The position numbers and the translations under genes are program-made. Positions 1-8,776 of a DNA stretch of 64,000 bases are shown here, in pieces. The DNA is from JAKZVK01 sp965237575 (GTDB lineage: Bacteria > Acidobacteriota > Terriglobia > Bryobacterales > UBA6623), in the NCBI GenBank assembly GCA_965237575.1, contig CBDEGI010000003.1, positions 310,001-374,000 of the forward strand. The letters are read 5' to 3'. How positions within the stretch are numbered: the stretch's first letter is position 1; each line of letters opens with the position of its first letter. The notes under the pieces are model-generated. The model ran no database searches, was not told the DNA's origin, and saw only the letters and a program-made list of their open reading frames with translations.

Positions 1-2339
1 AGACGAGCATCGTCGGACCAGTCGGTCAGCAAACGCCGAGCGGATGGGTCGGGGTTCAGTAATGGCTCGGCTGGGCTGTTTCCGTCGACCCGCCGCAGAT
101 AAAGTTCCCTGTCTCCCGACCGGTCCGAAGCAAATGAGATGGCGTCACCGGATGGCAGCCACCTGGGGAGAACATCCTGACTCTCGTCGAATGTCAAGCG
201 AGTCTTGACGGGACGGTTGACCTCATGCAGCCAGATATCTTGGTTGCCATCTTCTACGGCCCCAACCGCCACCCGATGTCCATCCGGGGACAGGCTCGGA
301 TCTCGAAGTCCTACTTGCGGTTGACCGATCGTGCTCAGTGTTGTGCCGGCTCGATCCTTCCAAACGAGTTGTTTTGGAAGAGGAGACCTGGTGGTTCCGG
401 AATCGTAGTAGGCCAACGTACCGTCGGCGGCGATACTGGCCCTGTGACCGGATTCCTCGATCGGAAAAGCCTCTCCGTTCACCGCCAGATTCTCAACCGA
501 AAAAGGCAGGGCTCGCAACCCAATATCAGTGTCGTTGCCGGGATGGTAGATCAAATGTCCGCTCTTCGAGTAGACCGCACCCGCGCCGGGTGTCAGTTCG
601 CGGCGCTCGCCCGTTTTGAAGTCCAGCAGCCACACCCTGAAGTCGGCCGGAATCGACGCAGCAGTGTAGAGCAGACCCGCGGAGACGCCGCCAGAAGGCA
701 GAAAATGCGGAGAGATAAAGTACACCATCCCTTCGGACTCATCTGGCTCAAAGAGGAGCTTGGGTTCGCCGCCACGGGCGGCTACCTCGTACAGCTTCAA
801 GCCTGAAGAGAAGACGATTCGACTGCCATCGGGACTCCCCGAAGCTCCAAGAAACGCGTACGATTCAGTCGGCAACTCGCACAGAGTGATCGCGCCGCCT
901 CCATCGATGGAGATCCGCTTCAACTCGCGGTCCGTCCCGAACACGATGGACTTGCTGTCCGGTGACCAGTTGCCGCTCAGAGCGCCTTCTGTGCCTTCCA
1001 GCTTGCCGGGCGTCTCGCTATCCAAGGGGCGCAACCAAAGGACCCTCTCACCTTCTGTTGCGGTTCTGTAGACAACGTACTTGCCATCGGGGGAGATGCC
1101 GCCGCTGGCTCGGTTGTAAGGAGTGAGGTTGTCAGGAGAGATCGAGAATCGCCACACCCGGGCCTCGGGGACCGGGTCGGGCGAGAACACCGAAAACAGA
1201 GTGAGGACCAGCCCGACGAGCAAGCCCACTCCGGCCAGGCCAAACGCAATCGTTAGCTTGCGACGCTGAGCGCGCTCGATCTGTTCCGCTGCTGACTGTG
1301 GCAGCACCCGGATGGCGACGGAGCGATGCAGCTCGGTGTCTTCGGCCAGGTACTTGGTCGAGGTGTCCGATTCGGCGACCTCCTCGATTACCCTGTACTT
1401 CGCGAGCTTGTACTCGGACGGTTCTGCGGGCGTCTCCCGCGGCGCGGCGGGCACGGCATGCCGTGCCTTCACCGATCCGGCCGGGGCGGTCCGCAGGATC
1501 GTCGACTTGCCGGACTTGAGCTTGTCTTGCAGGGTTCGCAAGTCGACAACCATCTCACCGGCGTTCTGATAGCGGTTGTCGATATCCTTCGCCAAGCACT
1601 TGCCCACGAGCCACTCCAGCTCCATCGGCACGCCCGTGCGTAGGGCCGTCATCGGCTCCGGATCTTCGTTCAGAATCGAGTACACCGTCGCCTGATCGTA
1701 ATGGCCCTTGAAGGCTTGCTGCCCGGTCACCATTTCGTAGATCACCGCGCCGAGCGACCAGACGTCACTGCGATGGTCCAGGTCCATCCCCTGGGCCTGC
1801 TCGGGTGACATGTAGGCCACCGTGCCCATCGTCTCGTCCATTTGGGTGAGCTTCGAACGGTCGGTCAGCAGAGCCAGCCCGAAGTCCATGATGGTGACGA
1901 GTTGCTTCGCGCCCTCGCCGGTGACCATCAGGTTGGCCGGCTTGATGTCGCGGTGTACGATTTTCTTCTCGTGCGCCGCTTGTAGGCCTTGCGCCGTTTG
2001 GCCGGCGATATCGAGGGCGTCCTTGAGCGTGAGGGGGCCGGCCTCGATCTTCGTCTCGAGGCTGTCCCCCTCGATGAAGGCCATGGCGATGAAGGTCCGG
2101 CCGTTGGCCTCGGCGATCTCGTGGACGGTGCAGACGTTCGGGTGGTTCAACGCGGCGGCGGCTTTGGCTTCCCGCTCGAAGCGTTTGCGGATCTCCTCGT
2201 CGGAGACCAGATGGGGCGCGAGGAATTTCAGGGCGACGGGGCGTTCGAGAGAGGTGTCTTGGGCTTTGTAGACCACACCCATCCCGCCTTCACCGAGCTT
2301 GTCGGTGATTTTGTAGTGCGAGATGGTTTGACCGATCAT
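1..2339 (-). CDS. Ser/Thr protein kinase with TolB/WD40-like propeller (3' end beyond window)
   Basis: Hanks-type kinase anchored in the inner membrane, with a predicted sensor propeller outside the kinase domain. From the ATG at 2339 the kinase occupies residues 1-270: glycine loop GEGGMG, ATP lysine in VALKFL (about K38), catalytic HRDIKPAN (about D131), DFG at about D152 and SPE in place of APE. Residues 305-355 look like a second, degenerate kinase N-lobe (KYRVIEE...LAEDTELHRSVAIRVLP) that lacks the glycine loop and has Arg where the lysine should be. One transmembrane helix follows (about 361-385), then repeated S.DG/SPDG blades of a TolB-type propeller running off the window edge. Kinase plus propeller is a common acidobacterial architecture. 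The linker at about residue 292 is encoded by an 18-bp perfect palindrome (see 1450-1467). The stop codon lies outside the window. Confidence 0.93.
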   Translation of the reverse strand, partial: MIGQTISHYKITDKLGEGGMGVVYKAQDTSLERPVALKFLAPHLVSDEEIRKRFEREAKAAAALNHPNVCTVHEIAEANGRTFIAMAFIEGDSLETKIEAGPLTLKDALDIAGQTAQGLQAAHEKKIVHRDIKPANLMVTGEGAKQLVTIMDFGLALLTDRSKLTQMDETMGTVAYMSPEQAQGMDLDHRSDVWSLGAVIYEMVTGQQAFKGHYDQATVYSILNEDPEPMTALRTGVPMELEWLVGKCLAKDIDNRYQNAGEMVVDLRTLQDKLKSGKSTILRTAPAGSVKARHAVPAAPRETPAEPSEYKLAKYRVIEEVAESDTSTKYLAEDTELHRSVAIRVLPQSAAEQIERAQRRKLTIAFGLAGVGLLVGLVLTLFSVFSPDPVPEARVWRFSISPDNLTPYNRASGGISPDGKYVVYRTATEGERVLWLRPLDSETPGKLEGTEGALSGNWSPDSKSIVFGTDRELKRISIDGGGAITLCELPTESYAFLGASGSPDGSRIVFSSGLKLYEVAARGGEPKLLFEPDESEGMVYFISPHFLPSGGVSAGLLYTAASIPADFRVWLLDFKTGERRELTPGAGAVYSKSGHLIYHPGNDTDIGLRALPFSVENLAVNGEAFPIEESGHRASIAADGTLAYYDSGTTRSPLPKQLVWKDRAGTTLSTIGQPQVGLRDPSLSPDGHRVAVGAVEDGNQDIWLHEVNRPVKTRLTFDESQDVLPRWLPSGDAISFASDRSGDRELYLRRVDGNSPAEPLLNPDPSARRLLTDWSDDAR
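1450..1467. repeat. Palindromic repeat inside the kinase coding sequence
   Basis: The sequence GGCACGGCATGCCGTGCC is a perfect 18-bp palindrome. The same core recurs in intergenic DNA near 34606, 35374 and 57597, with a diverged copy near 23660 and a degenerate one at 30221. Here it is read in frame as the linker peptide ARHAVP between the kinase domain and the pseudo-N-lobe. Confidence 0.85.
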
Positions 2340-2429
2340 GCCGGTCCGATTCTATCGTGAATGGCTGTGTGCAGGTTGTATCTTGTTGAGGCGGCTCGAG
2401 CTATTTGCGGTGGTGGCGGCTGGTCCAAC

Positions 2430-2523
2430 GCCCTTTCAGGGCTCCTGTTCGTCGACATGGTTTCCTAGGGTTCCGCCGAAGACGGCTGCACCCTAGGCTA
2501 ACGTCCGGTCGCCGCTTCGCGGC
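2430..2523. repeat. Multi-hairpin intergenic repeat
   Basis: Several hairpins stand in series between the kinase start and msrB: GCCC/GGGC around TTTCA at 2430-2442, an 8-bp stem CCTAGGGT/ACCCTAGG at 2464-2497 enclosing GCCG-AAGA-CGGC, and GCCGCTTCGCGGC at 2511-2523. The layout resembles structured repeats common in Acidobacteriota and Planctomycetota intergenic DNA. That resemblance is from memory and was not searched. Confidence 0.6.
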
Positions 2524-2566
2524 TAGGCTTCAACAGACACTCTGTCGTGGTGGGCCGGGCGCCGTT

Positions 2567-2962
2567 CTACTCCTCTTCGTCCAGCTTGAGGGCGACTGAG
2601 TTGATGCAGTAGCGCAGGCCGGTGGGGGCCGGTCCGTCGGGGAAGACGTGGCCCAGGTGAGCGTCGCAATTCGCGCACATGGCCTCGGTGCGGACCATGC
2701 CGTAGCCGTGGTCCTGCTCGGTGGCCACGTTGTCCTCGCTGGTGGGAGCGGTAAAGCTGGGCCAACCGGTGCCTGAATCGAACTGATCGTCGGAGCGAAA
2801 CAGGGGCGTTCCACAGCACGCGCAACGATAAGTCCCCTCGATCTTGCAGTCGTTGTATTCGCCGGTGAACGGCGGCTCCGTGCCCTTCTCGCGGCAAACG
2901 TAGTACTGCTCGGATGTCAGCTCGGTCTTCCAGTCTTGTTCGCTTTTCTCGACTTTTTGCAT
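2567..2962 (-). CDS. msrB: Peptide-methionine (R)-S-oxide reductase MsrB
   Basis: Reduces methionine-R-sulfoxide in free or protein-bound form, repairing oxidised proteins in the cytoplasm. The start ATG at 2962 gives 131 residues beginning MQKVEKSEQDW, the usual size; an upstream in-frame extension has no MsrB similarity. The fold-defining segments are present: YRCACCGTPLF and CANCDAHLGHVF carry the paired zinc cysteines, GTGWPSF is the substrate loop, and RYCINSVAL carries the catalytic cysteine near the C-terminus. There is no signal peptide. It lies about 360 bp downstream of the ABC exporter on the same strand, with hairpin repeats between them, so it is probably transcribed separately. 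Confidence 0.96.
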   Translation of the reverse strand: MQKVEKSEQDWKTELTSEQYYVCREKGTEPPFTGEYNDCKIEGTYRCACCGTPLFRSDDQFDSGTGWPSFTAPTSEDNVATEQDHGYGMVRTEAMCANCDAHLGHVFPDGPAPTGLRYCINSVALKLDEEE

Positions 2963-3069
2963 GGCAGTTGATTGGACGCAACGAGTCGAGAAAGGATGCA
3001 AAATCTTGCAGTGGGCTGGATGGGGCTTGGTTGGGTGGTAGGATGCATCCGCGTTGCGCCCAGAGGGAA

Positions 3070-3260
3070 CCGCGGGTTCCCACCCGCGGCTCGGTTGCGT
3101 AGCTGGATGCCTCAACTTGCACTATGAGTTGCGGCGGGCCTTGCGGCAGTGTCAACTGTGAAATCCCCCGATTTCACAGCGCGGGGACCTTGCTCTAGAG
3201 GAAACCGGTATGGCTCGAGGGTTCGTGCCGGACCGCTCCCTGACGGTCACGGCTCGGTTG
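3070..3260. repeat. Repeat-containing spacer between the ABC exporter and msrB
   Basis: Within the 2963-3320 gap there are three structured elements. CCGCGGGT pairs with ACCCGCGG at 3070-3089. CTGTGAAAT pairs with ATTTCACAG at 3156-3179, a perfect 9-bp stem without a T-run. A copy of a dispersed repeat with core CCGGACCGCTCCCT and ACGGTCACGGCTCGG lies at 3221-3260; related copies are at 12601, 34159 (opposite strand) and 44235. No gene is seen. Confidence 0.7.
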
Positions 3261-3320
3261 GTTTGCGCTTCGCCCCGCCAGGTGGTGAAAGACGCAGGCT
3301 GGCACCTATCTGACCGATGG

Positions 3321-5198
3321 TCACTCCCGAAGCAGGCGCAAGGCTTCTTCGAGGGCGGCCGGCTCTTTGTCGCCGACGTCGTCCAGTCGCTCTGACTCCA
3401 AGTCCCCTTCCCCGGGCGCCAGGAAGAGGTTCGCCTCCAAGCCGTGCTGCTTGTTGTAGAGATCGAAGTAGCGGCCTTCGGACTCGTAGAGCGAGGCATG
3501 GGTGCCTTGCTCAAGAATGCGGCCGTCTTCGATGACGAGAATCTGGTCGGCCTTGCGGATCGTCGAGAGACGGTGCGCGATGACGAACGTCGTGCGGCCT
3601 CGCATCAGATACGACAGGCCCTCTTGAATTAGCGCTTCCGACTCGGAATCGAGGCTCGAGGTCGCCTCGTCGAGAATCAGAATGCGCGGATTTGCCAGAA
3701 TCGCACGCGCGATCGAGACGCGCTGCCGCTGACCGCCCGAGAGCTTGATGCCTCGCTCGCCCACGATGGTTTCGTAGCGATCTTCGAACTGCTCGGCAAA
3801 CTCGTCCACCCGCGCCAAGCGGCAAGCGGCAAGGATCTCATCATCGGCGGCATCGGGCCGCGCGAAGGCTACGTTCTCGCGGATCGTCCCCGCGAACAGA
3901 AACGTATCCTGCAACACGACACCGAGTTGCGAGCGGTAGGAGGCGAGTTGCACCGTCGCAAGGTCGATCCCGTCAACGCGGACGCGCCCCTCAAAGGGCT
4001 TATAGAAGGCTGCCACCAGGCCGATGATCGTCGACTTGCCCGACCCGGATGCGCCGACGAGCGCGGTCACCGTCCCGGGCTTGGACTCAAAGGAAACGCC
4101 ATGTAGAACCGTCTTGCTCCGCTCGTAGGCGAAGCTAACGTTCTCGAAGGTGATCTCGCCCTCGATCTTGCCTGCGGGGACGGAGCGCTCGGGATCCTCG
4201 TCTTCAGGACGCTCCTTAAGCACTTCGCGGGTGCGCTCCAGACCGGCCAGGGACTCAGTCAACTGGGTGCCGATACTTACCATCTGATAGAGGGGGGAAA
4301 CGACAAAGAGCAGGATCGCGGTAAACGAGCCCAGTTCTCCCAATCCGAGCGAGCCCGAGAGGACCTCGCGGGTGCCAAGATACATGATCAACGCACCGAC
4401 AAACCCCATCACTACGGTCGCCGAAAGGCTGATCAAAGCGGTGCCCGTCAGCGTCTTGAGGATATTCGCCAGCAGTCTCCGGGCGCCCTCGGCGAAGACA
4501 CTCGCCTCGGATGACTCCTGATGATATCCCTTGACGACGCGGGCGCCTCCGAGCGACTCGGTCAGCCGCCCGGTCAAGTCCGCCCTGATCTTGCTGCGCT
4601 CGCGAAAGATCGGCCGTAACGTCTTGAACGCGTACCAGAGCACGGCGACAAAACCTAGAATGATCACCAGCGCCGAAGCGGCGAGAGTCGGACTGATGGT
4701 GAAGAGCAGTGTCAGGGCGATCACGACCGTGAGAATTCCGCCTGCGATCTCCACCAAGCCTGTCCCCACCAGATTGCGGATGCCATCGACGTCGCTCATG
4801 ATGCGCGACACGAGAACGCCGGTTTTGGTGGCGTCATAGTAGGCGATGGGCAGGCGTCCGATATGCTGCTGTACCTTACAGCGCAGGTCCGCGATGATCC
4901 GATGCGCCGCCTTGGCGAGAAGCTGCGTCAGGGAAAATGAGGCGGCGCCCTGCACCAGCGTCGCGGCCAGCACCGCGAGCACAAGAGGCACCAGCAGATC
5001 CTCCTGCTTGTTCAAGATGACGTCGTCGATCAGGAAACGGCTGGAGTACGGGAGCACGAACCCGGCAGCCTTACCGATGGCAATCAGCAGCAGCCCTAGT
5101 GCAATAGCGTTTCGCCGCGGCGCGATCAACTCCCACACCGCCGCCGTCAACGACTTGGCACGATCGCGCGTGAAAGGCTTTCTTTCCGTCTTCGCCAT
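3321..5198 (-). CDS. ABC transporter, fused permease/ATPase (type IV exporter)
   Basis: Half-transporter of the MsbA/LmrA type that works as a homodimer in the inner membrane; the substrate (lipid, drug or peptide) cannot be read from sequence. The ATG at 5198 was chosen because AGAGGA lies 5-6 nt upstream; a longer in-frame extension to 5261 has no ribosome site. The 625-residue product has an N-terminal six-helix domain (about 20-315) and an ATPase domain with Walker A GASGSGKST, signature LSGGQRQR, Walker B ILILDEATSSLD and H-loop IAHRLST. An acidic tail of about 40 residues follows the ATPase domain. It is a single gene with no partner half-transporter beside it. Confidence 0.95.
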   Translation of the reverse strand: MAKTERKPFTRDRAKSLTAAVWELIAPRRNAIALGLLLIAIGKAAGFVLPYSSRFLIDDVILNKQEDLLVPLVLAVLAATLVQGAASFSLTQLLAKAAHRIIADLRCKVQQHIGRLPIAYYDATKTGVLVSRIMSDVDGIRNLVGTGLVEIAGGILTVVIALTLLFTISPTLAASALVIILGFVAVLWYAFKTLRPIFRERSKIRADLTGRLTESLGGARVVKGYHQESSEASVFAEGARRLLANILKTLTGTALISLSATVVMGFVGALIMYLGTREVLSGSLGLGELGSFTAILLFVVSPLYQMVSIGTQLTESLAGLERTREVLKERPEDEDPERSVPAGKIEGEITFENVSFAYERSKTVLHGVSFESKPGTVTALVGASGSGKSTIIGLVAAFYKPFEGRVRVDGIDLATVQLASYRSQLGVVLQDTFLFAGTIRENVAFARPDAADDEILAACRLARVDEFAEQFEDRYETIVGERGIKLSGGQRQRVSIARAILANPRILILDEATSSLDSESEALIQEGLSYLMRGRTTFVIAHRLSTIRKADQILVIEDGRILEQGTHASLYESEGRYFDLYNKQHGLEANLFLAPGEGDLESERLDDVGDKEPAALEEALRLLRE

Positions 5199-5425
5199 GC
5201 AGTTCCTCTTATGGTAAACGTTCGTCCGGCGCGAGTTTCCGCACCCCCGGCCGTCCGACACGCTCGGCCCGACGGGAAACGCCTGCGCGGACCCTCAAGA
5301 GACGGCCGGATGGTTTGCGTCACGAAACGGGCACGCGACACTCTCAGGCTCCTGTTCCCGGAGTTGCGCGGAGGGCACGCAACGTGCTGCGATAATAGCT
5401 GCGATAATAGAGGAGCAGTGTGATT

Positions 5426-5477
5426 AACCACCCGTTGTTCCTGAGCGCTGATTCGGAGGCGGGCGGGTGGTTTTGTT
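5426..5477 (+). terminator. Leader hairpin/possible attenuator upstream of the betaine genes
   Basis: AACCACCCG (5426-5434) can pair with CGGGTGGTT (5464-5472), a perfect 9-bp stem directly followed by TTGTT. It lies in the 342-nt gap upstream of GSMT, about 65 nt before the methyltransferase start. It could terminate or attenuate a leader transcript. A 12-bp direct repeat containing GATAATA lies just upstream (about 5388-5411). No known riboswitch consensus was recognised. Confidence 0.35.
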
Positions 5478-5540
5478 GGCCTTCATGGTCCCCGCTCCGG
5501 GGCTTCCACACTGCCTCAATTGAAGGTGAAAGGAGAACTT

Positions 5541-6374
5541 TTGGCAGTTAGCCAGGCGGATGGAATCGTAACAACAAAGCAAGATTTCGGAAAGCAGCCA
5601 CTCAAGGTCAGAGAGACCGGCCACTACGAGGAAGAATACATTCGCGGGTTCGTCGAGAAGTGGGACGAACTGATCGACTGGCGAGCACGGGCCGAAGCGG
5701 AGGGGCAGTTTTTCATCGATCAACTCAAAAAAAGAGGAGCACGTAAGGTGCTCGATGTGGCCGCCGGCACGGGCTATCACTCGGTTCGACTGATTGAAGC
5801 GGGTTTCGACGTCGTCAGCGCGGACGGCAGCGCGCAGATGCTCTACAAGGCGTTCGAGAACGGCAAGAGGCGGGGGCACGTGCTGAGCACCACTCGAGCC
5901 GATTGGCGTTGGCTGAATCGCGATATTCACGGGCGCTTCGATGCCGTGGTGTGCTTGGGGAATTCATTCACCCACCTGTTTTCGGAAAACGACCGGCGCA
6001 AAGCACTTGCTGAGTTCTATTCGGCGCTGCGGCACGACGGCGTGCTAATCCTCGATCAGCGCAACTACGACGCCATCATGGACCACGGCTATGACAGCAA
6101 GCACATCTACTACTACTGCGGCGAAGACGTGTCGGTTCAGCCGACCCATGTGGATGAAGGGCTGGCGCGGTTTGAGTACAGATTCCCAGACGGCTCCCTA
6201 TACCACTTGAACATGTATCCGCTACGCAAGAAATACGTACAGCGGCTGATGCGTGAGGTGGGTTTCCAACGGGTCGAGACCTATGGAGATTTTCAGGAGA
6301 CGTATCGCGACAAGGACCCTGACTTCTTCGTTCACATCGGCGAGAAAATGTACCACCCGGAAAGGAAGGCGTAG
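5541..6374 (+). CDS. Glycine/sarcosine N-methyltransferase (GSMT)
   Basis: Methylates glycine to sarcosine and sarcosine to dimethylglycine with SAM, the first steps of de novo glycine-betaine synthesis. The protein matches the halophile GSMT family closely as remembered: KWDELIDW, the SAM-binding motif I VLDVAAGTGYHS, DADGSAQML-like acidic loop (VVSADGSAQML), CLGNSFTHLFS, LDQRNYDAI, and the C-terminal TYGDFQETY. The TTG at 5541 was chosen because AGGAG lies 5 nt upstream; a TTG at 5520 would add seven residues and lie upstream of that site. Length is 277 residues. Its stop overlaps the next gene by one base, so the pair is co-translated. Confidence 0.93.
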   Translation: MAVSQADGIVTTKQDFGKQPLKVRETGHYEEEYIRGFVEKWDELIDWRARAEAEGQFFIDQLKKRGARKVLDVAAGTGYHSVRLIEAGFDVVSADGSAQMLYKAFENGKRRGHVLSTTRADWRWLNRDIHGRFDAVVCLGNSFTHLFSENDRRKALAEFYSALRHDGVLILDQRNYDAIMDHGYDSKHIYYYCGEDVSVQPTHVDEGLARFEYRFPDGSLYHLNMYPLRKKYVQRLMREVGFQRVETYGDFQETYRDKDPDFFVHIGEKMYHPERKA

Positions 6375-7210
6375 TGGCGACGGAAGCATCGTACGTGGCA
6401 CAGACGGCGCGAGGATACTACAACAGCGATGACGCCGATGGTTTCTATTCGACGATTTGGGGCGGCGAGGATATTCACATCGGGCTCTATGAGTCGCAAG
6501 AGGATTCGATCTTCGACGCCAGTCGACGGACAGTCGAGCGAATCGCTTTGCGGTTGGAGAACCCGGACGAGAGAACGCGGGTGCTGGATATCGGGTCCGG
6601 CTATGGCGGCGCGGCTCGTTTTCTGGCGCGTTCGTATGGTTGCCGTGTCTCGGCACTGAATCTCAGCGATGTGGAGAATGAGACGGCGCGGCGCTTGAAC
6701 AAGGAGCAAGGTCTCGATCAGCGGGTGGAAGTTGTTGACGGTAGCTTCCAGGAAATCCGGTATCCCGACAATACGTTTGACGCCGTGTGGTCACAGGACG
6801 CCCTATTGCACAGCGGTGACCGCATGCAGGTGATCGAGGAGGCCGCACGGGTGCTCAAACCGAGTGGGCAGTTCGTGTTTACGGACCCGATGCAGGCGGA
6901 CGACTGTCCGGAGGGCGTGCTGCAGCCGATACTAGACCGTATTCATCTGGAAAGCTTGGGTTCGCCGCGGTTCTATCGGGAGGCCGCCGAGCAAGCGGGG
7001 TTGGAAGAAGTTGGCTTCGATGAATTGACGCCGCATCTTGTCACGCACTATACACGCGTCCTCGAGGAAACGCAGAAGCGCAGCAACGAGATTGAAGGAG
7101 CAGTAAGCCTCGAATACATCGAGCGGATGAAGAAGGGTCTGCAGTATTGGGTCGAGGGCGGCGAGAAGGGGTATTTGTCATGGGGGATCTTCGAGTTCAG
7201 AGCTGCTTAG
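6374..7210 (+). CDS. Sarcosine/dimethylglycine N-methyltransferase (SDMT)
   Basis: Completes betaine synthesis by methylating sarcosine and dimethylglycine to glycine betaine, using SAM in the cytoplasm. The GTG start sits in TAGTG, overlapping the GSMT stop by one base. Diagnostic segments are an N-terminal YYNSDDADGFYSTIWGG, SAM motif I VLDIGSGYGGAARFLA, the SQDALLHSGDR segment, and VFTDPMQADDC. Length is 278 residues, as expected for the family. In halophiles the two enzymes form the same pair, so the operon should give osmoprotection without choline uptake. No betaine transporter is adjacent, and the following MFS gene has its own promoter. Confidence 0.94.
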   Translation: MATEASYVAQTARGYYNSDDADGFYSTIWGGEDIHIGLYESQEDSIFDASRRTVERIALRLENPDERTRVLDIGSGYGGAARFLARSYGCRVSALNLSDVENETARRLNKEQGLDQRVEVVDGSFQEIRYPDNTFDAVWSQDALLHSGDRMQVIEEAARVLKPSGQFVFTDPMQADDCPEGVLQPILDRIHLESLGSPRFYREAAEQAGLEEVGFDELTPHLVTHYTRVLEETQKRSNEIEGAVSLEYIERMKKGLQYWVEGGEKGYLSWGIFEFRAA

Positions 7211-7241
7211 TCCAGGCTAGAACCAGACACTCTCGGGCGCT

Positions 7242-7270
7242 TTGACAACAGAGGTAAGGGCGGCTACACT
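7242..7270 (+). promoter_or_regulatory. Sigma-70-type promoter for the MFS gene
   Basis: TTGACA (7242-7247) and TACACT (7265-7270) are separated by exactly 17 nt in the short gap between SDMT and the MFS gene, giving a predicted transcript start about 40 nt before the ATG at 7316. Confidence 0.6.
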
Positions 7271-7315
7271 GCCCTTTTCCCGCGGCACGCTCAAAGTAGG
7301 GAGGTACCGGGTCCA

Positions 7316-8581
7316 ATGCATCCTCGCCGGTTGTTCGCCGCCAGTTGCATAGCGCTGGTGACGACGTCGATGGTCTTTTCGGTTCGCGGGGATATCCTCG
7401 ACGCACTGGGCGCGGACTTTCACCTCAACAAGCAGCAGACCGGCGTCGCGCTGATGCCCGCGTTCTGGGGCTTCACCCTGTCGATCTTCATCGGCGGCTC
7501 GTTGGTGGACTACTTCGGCATGCGCAAACTGCTGCTACTTTCCAGTGGCGGCTACATCGTCGGGGTGCTGGCGATCTTGTTTGCCCCAACGCCGGCCGGC
7601 GCGGTGGCACCCTATTACTCGGATCCCGGCTTCGTTATTCTTTACGCCGCGATGCTGACGCTGGGGCTCTCGCAAGGGCTCGTCGAGGGCGTCATCAATC
7701 CGCTGTGCGCCACGCTCTACCCGGACGACAAGACGCACCGCATGAACGTGCTCCACGCTTGGTGGCCCGGCGGGTTGATCATCGGCGGATTGCTGGCCTA
7801 CGGCATCACCAAGTTGATGGCACTCGACGCTGGCGGCGTCGATACCGCCACCGCCACCCTGGGCTGGAAGATCAAGTTGGGGACGTTGCTGGTTCCGGCG
7901 GTCATTTTCGGCATCATGATCCTGCGCCAGAAGTTCCCCGCCACCGAGCGCGTGGCGGCCGGTGTTTCCGGTGGGGAGATGCTACGCGAGGCCGTGCGGC
8001 CGATGTTCATCCTGTTCTGGGTGTGCATGTGGATGACGGCGTCGACGGAACTAGGTCCCGATCAATGGGTGGGCTCGCTGATCACGAACCTGATCGGCAT
8101 GCAAGGCATCTTGATCCTGGTGTACACGGCGGGGATCATGTTCGTTCTGCGGTTCTTCGGCGGACCGCTGGCGCGCCGCTTCTCGCCCATGGGGCTGTTG
8201 ACCCTCTCGGCCATTCTGTCGGCGATGGGGCTGTACGCGCTTAGTTCGGCGACCACCCCATTTGAGGCGTTCCTCGCCGCCACAATATTCGGCATCGGGA
8301 AGACCTACTTCTGGCCGGTGATGCTCGGTATCACGTCGGAACGATTTCCTAAGGGTGGCGCGCTGCTGCTAGCTATTATGGGAGGCACCGGCAACCTGTC
8401 GGTCGCTTTCATCATCCCGATCATGGGCGGCTGGTATGACAGTTACGGAGCTGCGGCGGCGTTCCGCTACGTGGCTATTTTGCCGATGATTCTGACCGTC
8501 ATCTTCGGGGCGCTGTTCTTCCACTACCGTTCGCGGGGCGGGTACCAGGCCGTGAAGCTGGAATCGGCTGAAGGCGCCTAG
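7316..8581 (+). CDS. MFS transporter (sugar-porter-like)
   Basis: A 421-residue major facilitator with about 12 hydrophobic helices, two bundles separated by a cytoplasmic loop near residue 205 (LRQKFPATERVAAG). The loop between helices 2 and 3 reads GGSLVDYFGMRK, a variant of the MFS signature. Overall shape resembles the FucP/NarK-like solute transporters, but substrate cannot be assigned. GGGAGG lies before the ATG at 7316. A clear promoter lies just upstream, so it is transcribed separately from the betaine operon although it could also be read through from it. Confidence 0.85.
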   Translation: MHPRRLFAASCIALVTTSMVFSVRGDILDALGADFHLNKQQTGVALMPAFWGFTLSIFIGGSLVDYFGMRKLLLLSSGGYIVGVLAILFAPTPAGAVAPYYSDPGFVILYAAMLTLGLSQGLVEGVINPLCATLYPDDKTHRMNVLHAWWPGGLIIGGLLAYGITKLMALDAGGVDTATATLGWKIKLGTLLVPAVIFGIMILRQKFPATERVAAGVSGGEMLREAVRPMFILFWVCMWMTASTELGPDQWVGSLITNLIGMQGILILVYTAGIMFVLRFFGGPLARRFSPMGLLTLSAILSAMGLYALSSATTPFEAFLAATIFGIGKTYFWPVMLGITSERFPKGGALLLAIMGGTGNLSVAFIIPIMGGWYDSYGAAAAFRYVAILPMILTVIFGALFFHYRSRGGYQAVKLESAEGA

Positions 8582-8640
8582 CCGGATGGTTGTAGGGAGT
8601 TTTGAACAAGAGCCTAAAGATTCGCTGTGTCCGGGCGGGA

Positions 8641-8775
8641 TGTGGCGTAAGCCTCCAGGCTTGCCGAGAACCGATTCCTCGGTTCTCAGGTCCATTGTCG
8701 AAGGCGCTGCTCGGTTGCTTGCCATCCTGAGTCCCGAAGAATCGAGACTCGGCAAGCCTGGAGGCTTACGCCACA
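8641..8775. repeat. 28-bp perfect inverted repeat abutting the SDR start codon
   Basis: The 28 bases at 8641-8668 are the exact reverse complement of 8748-8775, separated by 79 bases. The core reads GCCTCCAGGCTTGCCGAG in the left arm. An inner hairpin GAGAACCGA/TCGGTTCTC lies at 8666-8687. The right arm ends one base before the ATG at 8777, in the place where a ribosome site would be expected. Confidence 0.9.
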
Positions 8776-8776
8776 C

